Assembly: GCA_033297205.1 (NCBI GenBank)
Contig: MU859063.1
Location: 186,001 to 250,000 of the forward strand
Source of the DNA: Pseudoneurospora amorphoporcata
Lineage: Eukaryota; Ascomycota; Sordariomycetes; Sordariales; Sordariaceae
Length of the DNA: 64,000 bases
Reading direction: 5' to 3'
Below are positions 11,509-21,060 of the stretch, in pieces. The notes beneath the pieces were generated by a model. The model saw only the letters and a list, made by a program, of their open reading frames with translations. It ran no database searches and was not told the origin of the DNA. Each line of letters begins with the position of its first letter. Positions within the stretch are counted from its first letter, which is position 1. The translations under genes and the position numbers were made by a program.

Positions 11509-12188
11509 GAGTTTACCGACGATGACGTGGCTGCGATGAATGCGCTTTTGTTTGGAAATGAATGAGTTTGGTTGTGGTTGGTAGCAGTTTGAAATTTGTG
11601 AGAGTGTAGGTAATGACTGGCTGAGCCATAGCGCGACTGCGTTCAGCACAGAACAGAAGGATGGATAGGTAGGATGCCGATGGTACATGGTGTTTCCTGG
11701 AGAAACAACTAGACTGGTGATAAGCGCAAACAGAAAGTAGGTAGTCAGATGACCATCACCGCCTGGTGTAATGAGAATTTTTGCTGCTTTCAACTATTCA
11801 GCAGCAAGGTACTCGGCACCGCTGGGCGAGAAAGCCAACTTGTATAAAGTGATTAGGGGAGCTATCGCAAAGAGCACTGGAAGAAGAAGGCAAAATTGTT
11901 TGGTGGTGAGATAGTCTCTGAAAAAGGCGAAGGGTATGGCATTTGTGAAAGACAAAACCAGCTCGATTAAATACGTGAAGGGTACCTCTAGGTATAAGAG
12001 TCAAAACCAAACACTCCGTCCACCGATACTTTACCAAACCAATACCTATACACCGCATGCACGACAGACAATGAGGAGTCAGACATCGAGCGACATGAAG
12101 ATATATCATGATTGACCACCACCAGACTGTTTCTCTCCAAGCTATCAACATGACCGACATACCATCCCCTCTCTCACCAGCGACAAAA
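11509..12188. other. Intergenic between the two MCGN genes
   Basis: It begins with the 18-codon open continuation of the first MCGN gene. The second copy of the upstream duplication block follows (11651-11810). The remainder is the presumed promoter of the second gene. An in-frame ATG at 12108 would lengthen the second protein by 27 residues, but homology favours 12189. Confidence 0.5.
11651..11810 (+). repeat. Upstream duplication block, copy 2
   Basis: This is the counterpart of 9921-10050, with the same ordered motifs. It is slightly longer because of small insertions (for example after GGATGGATAG). It sits about 380-540 bp upstream of the second MCGN gene. Confidence 0.7.
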
Positions 12189-12638
12189 ATGTGCGGAAAC
12201 AACATCGAAACTTACCGCTGTGGACACAGCATCTTTGCCTGCATGAACTTATGCGCTGATTACTCCAAGCTCACTGAAAACAGGACCCCACTATGTCAGC
12301 GCATCAACGCGAGCTACAACCCGATGAACATAGTCCGTCGGCACCAAAGTCTCTGTCTGGACTGTTGGGAGGAATCCAAAACCAACCACAGCGCCCTTCG
12401 TGCAGGAGCCAGAAATAACAACAGTAACACCACCCGTGCAGAAGCCAAAAACAACGACAATCCGGACAGACGGGTAATGGAGTCGTGGAGAAAAGAGCAG
12501 GCTGAGGATGCCCAAGGAAAGGTAGCTGGGAATGGAGCAGTGGAGGAGGAGAAGAAGAAACATACCCGGCAGAGGTTGGTGGGTATAGGTAAATCAGGCC
12601 TCTTCTCACACCTACGGGTAGGTGACGAAGGGACATGA
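12189..12638 (+). CDS. MCGN paralog 2, small Cys-rich protein
   Basis: A single exon of 149 residues begins MCGNNIETYRCGHSIFACMNLC. This matches the MCGN...CGH...C pattern of the gene 1.5 kb upstream, and more Cys pairs follow (PLCQRI; SLCLDCWEE). The seven or so Cys/His near the N-terminus suggest a metal-binding fold (inference; no named domain recognised). The C-terminal half is Asn/Arg/Glu-rich and probably disordered. Unlike its paralog it has no poly-Glu tail. The start at 12189 is chosen by alignment with the paralog; an upstream in-frame ATG at 12108 exists. Its 3' end faces the convergent Rad4 gene about 200 bp away. Confidence 0.65.
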   Translation: MCGNNIETYRCGHSIFACMNLCADYSKLTENRTPLCQRINASYNPMNIVRRHQSLCLDCWEESKTNHSALRAGARNNNSNTTRAEAKNNDNPDRRVMESWRKEQAEDAQGKVAGNGAVEEEKKKHTRQRLVGIGKSGLFSHLRVGDEGT

Positions 12639-12835
12639 TAGGGACAAAGGCAGGGAGAGGAGGAGCTAGGTAGCGGAATGTACATGAGGGGTGGTGATAG
12701 GAGGAATGAACGCGAGAGGCAAAACAAGGGTTGGAAAGGAGGGGTTTCGTAGCGACTGAAATATAAACCATTTATCCGCGTTACTTTGTTTATGAGCTTG
12801 ACAGGAAAAGACTTACAGCTCAGTGTATGCAAAGT

Positions 12836-15650
12836 CTACTCAATCAAAAACCCACCACCCCCTTCGCCATCATCCATATCCATATAAAACTCCTCCGACA
12901 CATCACTCGGCGCATCCGCCATCTCCCTATCAAACCGTTCCTCTTCTGTCTCTTTCGCCTTCGCCTTTCCCTTGCCTTTATCCTTCTTTTTCCTTCCATT
13001 TTCCCCTTCGTCCACTCTATCTCCAACCTCCTTTTCATCCGCCTCCTCCCCTCCCTCACCCTCCTCATCCTCAACACCCCGAAACACCCTCTCCCTAATC
13101 CTCAACCCCCTCAACATAGCCCTCCACATCCTCCAAACCTCCACCCGTCTCCTCTCCTCTCTCTCCTCCTCTTCCATATCCTGAAGTCCCGAAATCACCG
13201 CCCTCACCGCCTCCTCTGCCCCTTTCGGAACCACCACACCCAGAATCCTCGCCGTCCCTTTCCTTCCCTTCCACTCAAACCCCGTCAACGCAGGCGCGTA
13301 GTCTACACCCAATATATGCGCCGCCTGCGCCGCTCTTTCGTGCGGGACGTGTGCCCCGCCGGCGGGAACCATGGAGGGGACGTAAACCTCTACATTCCCA
13401 AATTTGTTTCGTGGGATTTTACCTGACTTGGAAACGGGTGGCGGGATGTACAAATCGGTTTGCTGTGGTGTGTAAAGTGGTGTGCCGCCTGCTTTGGCGA
13501 GGGAGTAATCGGCGAATAGGTCCCGCTCTTCTTCATCTTCTTCTTCCCCTTCATCGTCGTCGTCACCGGAAACAAGAGAAGAAATTCTCTCCCCACCAAA
13601 CTTTGACGTCCGTTTCCTTTTAGGAGGAAGGACCGTCACCGGCTCTTCACCTGGCTTGACTACGCGACCAAGACGGAACCATTTCTCGCGCGACCGAGCA
13701 ACGACGACATCTTTCCGGCGGTAGATGCGCTCAACAGGTGCTTTGGACCCTGCTGAAACCGTCCCCGTCGGCTGTGCCCCTGGCACCAGCACTTCGTTTC
13801 TCCTCAAATGTCTCTCGAGCGCGTAAACGGGGTGATCCTTGAAATCCTGGAAATTCCTTGGCATCGGCTCCGCGCCTTCCAGCGCGGCGAGTTCTTGCAG
13901 TTCGATCTGGTCCAGATCGGTGGGAAAATCGGGGGATGTGTAGTTCCTCAAGAAAACGCGGCGGAGCCAGCGCTCGCCTGTGTTGATCCCCGACGAGGGC
14001 ACCGTGGGGGAAATGGGGCCGTCGATGCGCTGCCGCTTGGTTTTGGAGTTGTACGCTTTGGCGTAGCGGCGGGTGACGTCACGTGCGAAACCGTCGGCGT
14101 CGAAGGCGATGGCGTAGGTCAGGGAGTTTTCTTTGTCGGAGGCTGGGGGCTCGAGAGCGCGCGGGCGCCATTGAGTACAAGTGACGAGGGGGTCAACGGG
14201 GTGCCATTTTTGTTGAGCGACGTCGAGGACTTCGACCCAGTAGATGGGGTAGGGGGATTCGCCTTTTATTGTTTTCGCTTTGGGGACTTTGGACGGGGAC
14301 GGGGCTGGTGGAGGAGCGGTCACGGATGGAACGTTGTAGGCTGTTGCGTTTGGATGTCCGAGTCGACTTCGGGCTGATGACAGGAATGAGGGTTTTGTTG
14401 GGTCTGGAGTGGTGGTTATGTTTTCGTACTTGGTCATGGCGGCGGCATAGCGATCGGCTGCTGATGGTTGTCCTTTTGAGGCATCTAGGGATTTCGTTTT
14501 TCGTTGTTTGGGCATTGTAGGAGCCCCTGGGACGCAAGAGAGTGGCTGGAGAGAGCACACGAGGCGAGCTTGGACGCCAATGGAACGAAGGAGTGTACAG
14601 AAGAGCTGAGCCCCAACATCACGAGAGCCGGAAAGCGATTTGGCGGCTGCAAGGAAGTCGTCTTTGGATCGCACGGTTTCGAGGTCATCTGGGAGTTGGT
14701 ACTGCAGGAGAAAAGGCGTATTAGCCAGCGGCTCAGCCACAGAGAGTAACGCAGGATGGAAAGAGAGAAAGTAAATAGCCATCTACATTTTTCAACTGTT
14801 CTTCGTCTTCCGCCCACAACGCTCGCCGTAATCCCCGCTCCGTGATCTGAAACTTGGTCTTGAACATGGTGCTCGTCTCCTGTAATCCTGCCTTAAGCGA
14901 CTCTGTTCGCCCGTACTGGTTTAAACTCGCTCTGGGTATCAACGACTTTCGCATCTTGTCTGTCAAGAGCGGCCTCAGAGCTTCCTGGACTTTGGGGCTG
15001 TTACACCATTTGTTCCTCCGCTCCACATGCGCAAGGAGACAAAGGAGATGGACTGTATGTATCTCCCGTCGTATTTCTTTCTCGGATTTGCTTAAAGCTT
15101 TTCGGCGCTCCATCGCTCTTCGATGGGGCGTCATTGCGGCTTTCTGGGCGCTTAAGTTCAGGTCCAGCTGAACATGGCCTGCTATAGCCGAGGAGAATGC
15201 GCCTTGGGAGTCGAATGCGATATCCTCCAACTCCAGCTCTTCATCGTCTTCCTCGTCCGAGTCTCTGGTAATGGTTTGTACGGTGGGTTGTGGTAGCTGG
15301 ACGTCTTCAAATTCAAGGTCTTCATCATCGTCGTCGTCCTCGTCTTCTTCTTCGTTCTCGTGGCCCGTCTTCATGGGTTCCGGTATCACAGTTTGTGCGA
15401 CTGGCTTCGTCTCAGCCTTTGGCGTAGGTCTCTCTCCGGGCCTTCTCCTCTTGAGCGGCCTCTCTGGCGTTGTAACTTCCGGGGAATCTTGGGTAACAAC
15501 CATGCGCCGTGCCTCAGACACCATTTCTCGATAAACATCGGGAACTGCGCTACGGGCGGACGCCGCTCTCCGCGACGCTATGCTGGCGCGAGTGGTTCGG
15601 GGGGTGCTGGTGGTTGACGCACCGGGCGCATTGCGTTTTCGGCCTGCCAT
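12836..15650 (-). CDS. rad4: Rad4/XPC-type nucleotide-excision-repair damage sensor
   Basis: Exon 1 is 15650-14787 and exon 2 is 14701-12836. An 85-bp intron (GTAGAT...CTGCAG) is spliced in phase 0, giving 909 residues. Rad4/XPC binds helix-distorting DNA lesions together with Rad23 and starts nucleotide excision repair in the nucleus. The N-terminal ~170 residues are acidic and disordered (runs of Asp/Glu). The transglutaminase-like fold is clear around residues 310-345 (SGSRDVGAQLFCTLLRSIGV followed by VCSLQPL). The beta-hairpin domains follow: HPVYALERHLRRNEVL (BHD1), YRRKDVVVARSREKWFRLGR (BHD2) and IPRNKFGNVEVYVPSMVP with LTGFEWKGRKGTARILGVVV (BHD3). The C-tail is Lys/Glu-rich with KKKDKGKGKAK, a likely nuclear signal. 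The length fits the fungal family. Confidence 0.95.
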
Positions 15651-16008
15651 TAGTTAAATTGGAAGCAAAAAATCAAAGCAATTGAAATATTCAAGAGGGG
15701 GTTGATGACAAGACAGGCAAACAGGTCGAAGTGTGGTTGATTGATTGACCTTGTCCTTGTCAGCTTCTTTGCGCGCGGTTCCTTTCATGCCTGATGACGC
15801 AACGTGTGTTGGAGGAGACGCGAAAGCACGTGATGTCAGATGACTAATTAGTTGCTTATTCATACGGTACTGTAAAATACGTCCCGGAAAGTTTCATTGA
15901 CGTCGCGCTCTCGTTACATTACAAAACACATGAATGATGTACTTGTTCGCTGTTGAAAATAGCCATAAAGGTATGTGTTCACAGAACGCCCATTTGTTCA
16001 GGCAACTA
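15651..16008. other. Intergenic upstream of Rad4
   Basis: This is the Rad4 promoter region abutting the 3' end of the decayed gene at 16.0-17.3 kb. No open frame with family features and no clear regulatory motif were recognised. Confidence 0.5.
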
Positions 16009-17252
16009 ATCATCCTCCAGTCTATCCCAATTTCTCCACTTTCATATCCCCCACCTCCTCCCTCTTCCTCGTGTCGTCTTCGAGCTCCTGAAAGCGGCAC
16101 GCGAACCTGGTGAAGGCGCCGTCTGTAGCATCTTGACGACAGCGGCAGCGGCTTCACCAGTGGTGGCGGCGGCGTTGGCTGAACATGTGGCCTCGTTAAC
16201 CAAGCGAGCAATCTAGGTCAAGATTTTGCTTCTTGCTTTGAGATGCAAACCTGCCCAGTTACCACCGAGACCTCGACTTCCTCGGAGCAACTCGGCCGAG
16301 ACCGACATGTCTGGAGCAGCCGAAGCTGCGGCAGTCAGGACACCGACGGGAATGTGGTAGGCCTCGTAAGGTGTACCTCTGTTCTCGTTAGCAAAGACTG
16401 TGCAGAAGGAAAGTGTCGAGGAGACTTCGGCACCTTTCAGGATTGCCGCGTCGTCTTTGGCCCGGTCGCCAAGGTAGCGAGTGGGCTCCGTGCCATCACC
16501 GCGCACTGGAAGGCTTGGCCTTACTCAGGAGTCGATTCCATCCATGCCTGGCGATATGAGAAAGGGACCCAGGGCGGCGGTGCGCCATCATGGATCGTTG
16601 TTGACCGAGGTCGAGGGAAGTTCGTTCTGTCTTCCCGATGATATGACTTGTTGAACCAATGTATGAAGGACAGATTGGGTATTTCAATCGTCTGCCACGC
16701 AAAAGGTTATTAGTCAACGAGCTCAAGATACTTGGGTCAGGGAATCAGCCAAGTCCACTCACTGCCTTCCGCCATCTGCAGGATACCGCTCAGGTCGTTC
16801 GTCTGAGGGTAACGCCAGATGTACTCCTTCAACCTTTCACCAGACTGCCTCTTCGCGCTCCAAGCTTTGTCTACCGCTTCATTCCAAAACGTCTCCAAAT
16901 TCTCCAGGCTTTGAAGCATTTCCACTCCGGGTGCCGGCTCGGCGAATCTGACACAGTGGAGTGCGATATGGAACTCATCGTTGTCCCTCCTCAAATCTAT
17001 TCCGAAGAATCTGATTTCTTTCTCAATGTCCCCAATGAATCGGCCCAAATACTCCTCGGCTTCTTTAGGAGAGGCTCCTGTCGGGGTTGTGTACTTCATC
17101 TCCTTGCTTACGGAAAGCAAGGTCCTCGTCCGGTGCTCGATGTCGTAGATCTTTCCGATGTATGCTTCCAGCGAGGGCGGCGGCCGAGCAATACGTCCGC
17201 GCTTGATCCCGGACTTGTAGTCATCAGTATACTTGACGGGTTTCCAACCCAT
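16009..17252 (-). pseudogene. Unrecognised gene with disrupted reading frame
   Basis: The segment 17252 to ~16766 is clean coding sequence of about 160 residues (MGWKPVKYTDDYKSG ... DLSGILQMAEGS). It ends at a convincing intron (GTGAGT ... TTGACTAATAACC ... GGCAG) at about 16765-16702. The next exon reads TIEIPNLSFIHWFNKSYHRE ... YRQAWMESTPE, but the splice phases disagree: joining them gives a stop within three codons. A one-base shift near 16528 is then needed to reach GDGTEPTRYLGDRAKDDAAI ... RGSRGLGGNWAG. A TAG near 16212 interrupts this frame before IARLVNEATCSANAAATTGE, and another one-base shift near 16125 leads to GAFTRFACRFQELEDDTRKR ... VEKLG and a stop near 16009. I do not recognise the family. 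Alternatives are two short genes, or a 172-residue protein from 17252 that reads through the intron. Confidence 0.55.
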
Positions 17253-18394
17253 TGTGATTTGTGTGTTGACGAGGCAGCGTAGTGTAGTGTAGAGTAAGGC
17301 CGGTGTATAGGCGTTGAGTAGGTGCAACGTGGTGTGGGCAATCCGTACTTGTGTGCTTGAAGTGGCAGAGGAGGGAAATGCAATCCCTTTTCTGTTCAAG
17401 GGAAATGGGGGTATTTGTATGCACTTGATGAGCACACCCACTTCCCCCACGCCCATTTGCTTTCCATGTATCCCAAAACCGACAAGTTCGCCAGCTGTGC
17501 AATCTGGCAGCTCCCAGAAGCCAGTCTCTCGAGTCACTGCCGCAGTTGTTATCGGTTGGAAACGACGCATACTCAAGCTTTTGCCTACATGCAGATGCTA
17601 CACCCCTCTCAGAAACTTGCGCTCTGCAGTCCACTGCGTCTGGGAGATAAGAACACATGTACTTGTACACGACAGGCGTCAGACTCCAGATTCACTTCCG
17701 TCCACTTCGTACAGTCGGATAGAATGGCTTGGAGATCTCATCTCTACCGAGCATGACCATACCTTATGGTACACAGCTGCTTGGATGAAAAGGCACACAC
17801 AAGTAGGGTCGATCTTCAAACTTGCTTCGACTTGGGAGGATCTTGATAAAAAGATGGCAGACAAGTCAAGTCGATCTTCAATCCTACATTGACTTGAGAA
17901 GAGCTTCCATGCCAGCATACATCGGCTGCTTGGATGAAAAGATAGAGATAGGTCAAGTAAAGTCGATTTCAACTTGCATCCACTTGAGGAGATCTTTTTC
18001 TACCGAACACAATTAGACCAGCATACCTTGGCTGCTTGGATGAAAAGGTATTTAGAGACAAGTCAAATCGATCTTCATACTTGCCTCAGAAGATCTTCTG
18101 GTGATTTGACTGGCCTCTTATACTTGTAAGCCAGCCGGTTTGCCTTAACTTGTATACGGCTCAGCCGCTTGGCTTGTGTGCTGCATTCCAAACCCAGGGA
18201 GCAATCTTGACCTATGGAACCGTCAGCTGGCACAATTGGGACTCAAGACACACTCATTGCAACAACTGCATTCATACGAAATATATTCTCGAATGTAGTC
18301 ATCATAACTCATTACTCATATTCCCAAAGCGCCTAGTAGCGGTCTAAATGGTGTAAAACACCGGGTATCTTCCCCACAACTCCAGCCACCGATC
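17253..18394. other. Intergenic with degenerate tandem repeat
   Basis: It contains the upstream region of the decayed gene and the 3' flank of the alcohol dehydrogenase. The main content is the repeat block at about 17735-18110, described separately. No gene is supported. Confidence 0.6.
17735..18110. repeat. Degenerate tandem repeat, about three units of 105-150 bp
   Basis: The 17-mer GCTGCTTGGATGAAAAG occurs at 17776, 17925 and 18031. Each copy is followed by a version of CAAGTCAA(G/A)TCGATCTTCA, then ACTTG...CTTGAG(G)AGATCTT and CTACCGA(A/G)CA. Spacings are 149 and 106 bp, because the first unit has an extra partial copy. No coding or transposon feature was recognised. Confidence 0.8.
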
Positions 18395-19573
18395 TTAAGC
18401 ACCATACTCAACCTTCCCAAAAACCTTATCAAACCCAGTCAACGTAAACCGATAACGCACCTTACTCCCCTCCTTCATCCTCTCCACCGCCTCCTTACAC
18501 CCCTCCTCACCAAGCTGCAACGTCTCAACCTTGGGGAAGATCTTCTTATCTGCAGCCAGCTGCAACATAGCCTTCATCTCCTGGTTATTTCCCAAGTGGC
18601 TTCCGCTCAACTTGGATCCGTTCGCCACGAACGCAAGTGGCTCCAGGGGCGCCAGCGGCTTCTCGGGGATACCGACCATATGGAACTCACCGCCCACCTT
18701 CAAAGTAGAAAGATAAGTCTTCATGTCGAACTTGTGAGTGGCATTCGCGCAGTTGAGTAGGAAATCGAACTTGAACTTATACGGCTCCGCCCACTTCTCG
18801 TCGTTGCCCGTGACGATGACGTGCTGGGCGCCCAATTCTTTGGCGTCGGCGGTCTTGTACTCGGAGTGCGTCAGGGCGTAGGTCTCGGCTCCCAAGGCGC
18901 GCGCCCACTGGATGGCGAGGTGGCCTAGGCCACCGATGCCAATGATGCCGACCGTCTTACCGGGCCCGACGTTGGCGCGGACTAGAGGGGAGTAGGTGGT
19001 GATACCCGCGCAGAGGAGGGGGGCGGCGAGGTGAGATGGGATGGAGTCGGGGATCTTGAAGGTGAAGTATTGGTGGGCGCGGATGTGAGAGGCCCAGCCG
19101 CCGTGGCCGTCGGAGCCGTCTTCGTACTTGGCGTTGTACGTGTCTTTTGGAGTTTGTCAGTGAGATGTTACTACGAACCGAAGGCGAAAGGTAAGGGAAA
19201 AAAAGGGGGGTAAACACCTACCAACCATGTGAGGGCAGTAGTTCTCGTTCGCGCTCTTACAGACATCGCACTTCAGGCAGGCCCACACCTGGGCACCGAC
19301 ACCGACGCGATCGCCCTCCTTGATATCCGACACCTTCTTTCCGACCTTGACGGCCTTGCCGACAACCTCGTGGCCGACGCAGAGTGGGCCCTCGAACTCG
19401 CCCCAGCCGCCGGTGATGGTGTGCACGTCGGACCCGCAGACGCCGCAGCACTCGATCTGGACATCGATGTCATCGTCACCAAAGGGTTTGGGCTTAAGCT
19501 CGTGGCGGTGGAACTGGTTCCACGTCTTGGGTGAGTCAACGACGAAGCCCTCGAAAGTGTCTGGGTAACCCAT
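18395..19573 (-). CDS. Zinc-dependent NADP(H) alcohol dehydrogenase (CAD/ADH6 type)
   Basis: Exon 1 is 19573-19222 and exon 2 is 19143-18395. A 78-bp intron (GTAGGT...AAAG) completes the GAC codon in HMV-DTYNAK, giving 366 residues. The product is a cytosolic medium-chain dehydrogenase of the cinnamyl-alcohol/Adh6 class, which interconverts aldehydes and primary alcohols with NADP(H). Catalytic zinc ligands are visible: Cys46 (CGVCGSDVHT), His68-Glu69 (VGHEV) and Cys162 (PLLCAGIT). The four structural-zinc cysteines are at 99, 102, 105 and 113 (CLKCDVCKSANENYC). The Rossmann motif GIGGLGHLAIQWA lies near residues 186-200, and HSEYK follows strand 2, as in NADP-using members. Length and order are standard. 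The physiological substrate cannot be inferred. Confidence 0.95.
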
Positions 19574-21060
19574 TTGGAATATTGGATGTGATGTTGTGAT
19601 GTGACGTAGTTGGTGTTTGTGATATGAATGTTTCCGTGTATGTGATAAGGTGTGGTGAATTCAATGCAGGTTCGTCAGATCCTTTGGCGTTTTGAGATGA
19701 TGATTTTGTTGACGAAAAACTGTAGAGGGTCTCATCGGGAAGGCATTTATATCTGCTGGTGGCCTGCAAAGGCTCTGCATAATGTTTTGCTTGTTGTGTT
19801 GTTGCTATAACAGCAACGAAGTCGGGGAGTTGGCTGTTAGTGCGTGGAATGACGTCTTTGACTTGACGGGCGATCGTCTGGGGATGGTGCGACTTCCCAA
19901 CAAAGCAAAATGCCCGTATCACGGACCTTCTCCATTGGGAAGGTCTTTCGTGATGAGTGTGCCCAGATGGTCTGTTCCGCCATGGTGGTGCTTGTTTAGA
20001 AAAGGATGTCTTATCGTCAAGGCTTGGCAGATAAACAACCCTAACCCATATCTGACCTTGTGTTGCCTGATCGTCAACATCATGTGTCACCTACGAAGAA
20101 GGGATCCGTATCAAACTGATTCGGTAGAGACTTTTGTGATTGACTGAAGGGAAGAGAAGAGCTTCTCAAAGGTGTGGGGATGCTAGGATTATGTAGAGAG
20201 AATCTCGTGGCCACTGCAACCAGACGGGACTTCCCATCAGCAAACTCGTGGACCATGCCTTCCTTCCTTTCTACTGCTGGCTAGTACCTTCCTTGTATCG
20301 CTGGGCTCCTTCTCATCATCCCGAAACGGGCACTCAAGGGGGTGCCTTCTATATACCAAGTATCCAATCTGTGCCGTTGTTCCGGCGGGAAATTGTGGGG
20401 TAGGTCCCCTGGGGTGTGTGTCGGTCCAGCCAATCATCAAGTTCAATGGCAAGTCAATTCAGCATGTGACATCCAAGTTTACAGAAAGAGTCGTAACTTT
20501 CTTTTGAGGTTTGCTAACTTCATAAAAGGGCCTTCAATATTTCTAGGCCAATCAAGTAAAATGGAACTGATGCACTATCGAATTCCGACTCAGCCACCAG
20601 GACTTCACACCAGAACCAAGTCCTTGATGAGGACGAAGCCTAAACTGGCTTCAAACGATATCCTTTGGGAAACTTTCATGTGGAGAGCTGACGATGCTTC
20701 CTTTCAAGCACCATGCGTATACTAGTGCCAAACCGTTCCGTTTCCTGGACGCTCTTTTCGTCACTCCCATCTCGCGGTCCTACCTTGGTAAAGGACCGAC
20801 GCTGTGATTTTTCTTCCAATCCAGTCAATCGGATGCAGGTCTATGTTTGCTCCTTCCGCGCTGATCATGCGCTTTGTTCCGGGGCTGATTCTTCCCAGCA
20901 TCGCTCATGTATACATGCATGTATCTTGTGTGCTCTGTGATTAACTCTGCACGTGGCCGCAACGCTTTCCGTTTGTCGCATCGCTTCACCCATACCTCGT
21001 AAATCCTATTCTTTCAAGCTGGTGAGTCCTGGCGCCAAGGACATCGTACAGTATACCCTC
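19574..21060. other. Intergenic, ADH promoter and 3' flank of next gene
   Basis: Short frames on both strands have no domain features. I see no repeat longer than about 15 bases. Confidence 0.5.

Noticed and set aside
12314..12832. Open minus-strand frame continuing past the Rad4 TAG stop
   Set aside because: The preceding residues are a natural acidic C-terminus, and the continuation is the antisense of the second MCGN gene with no protein-like character.
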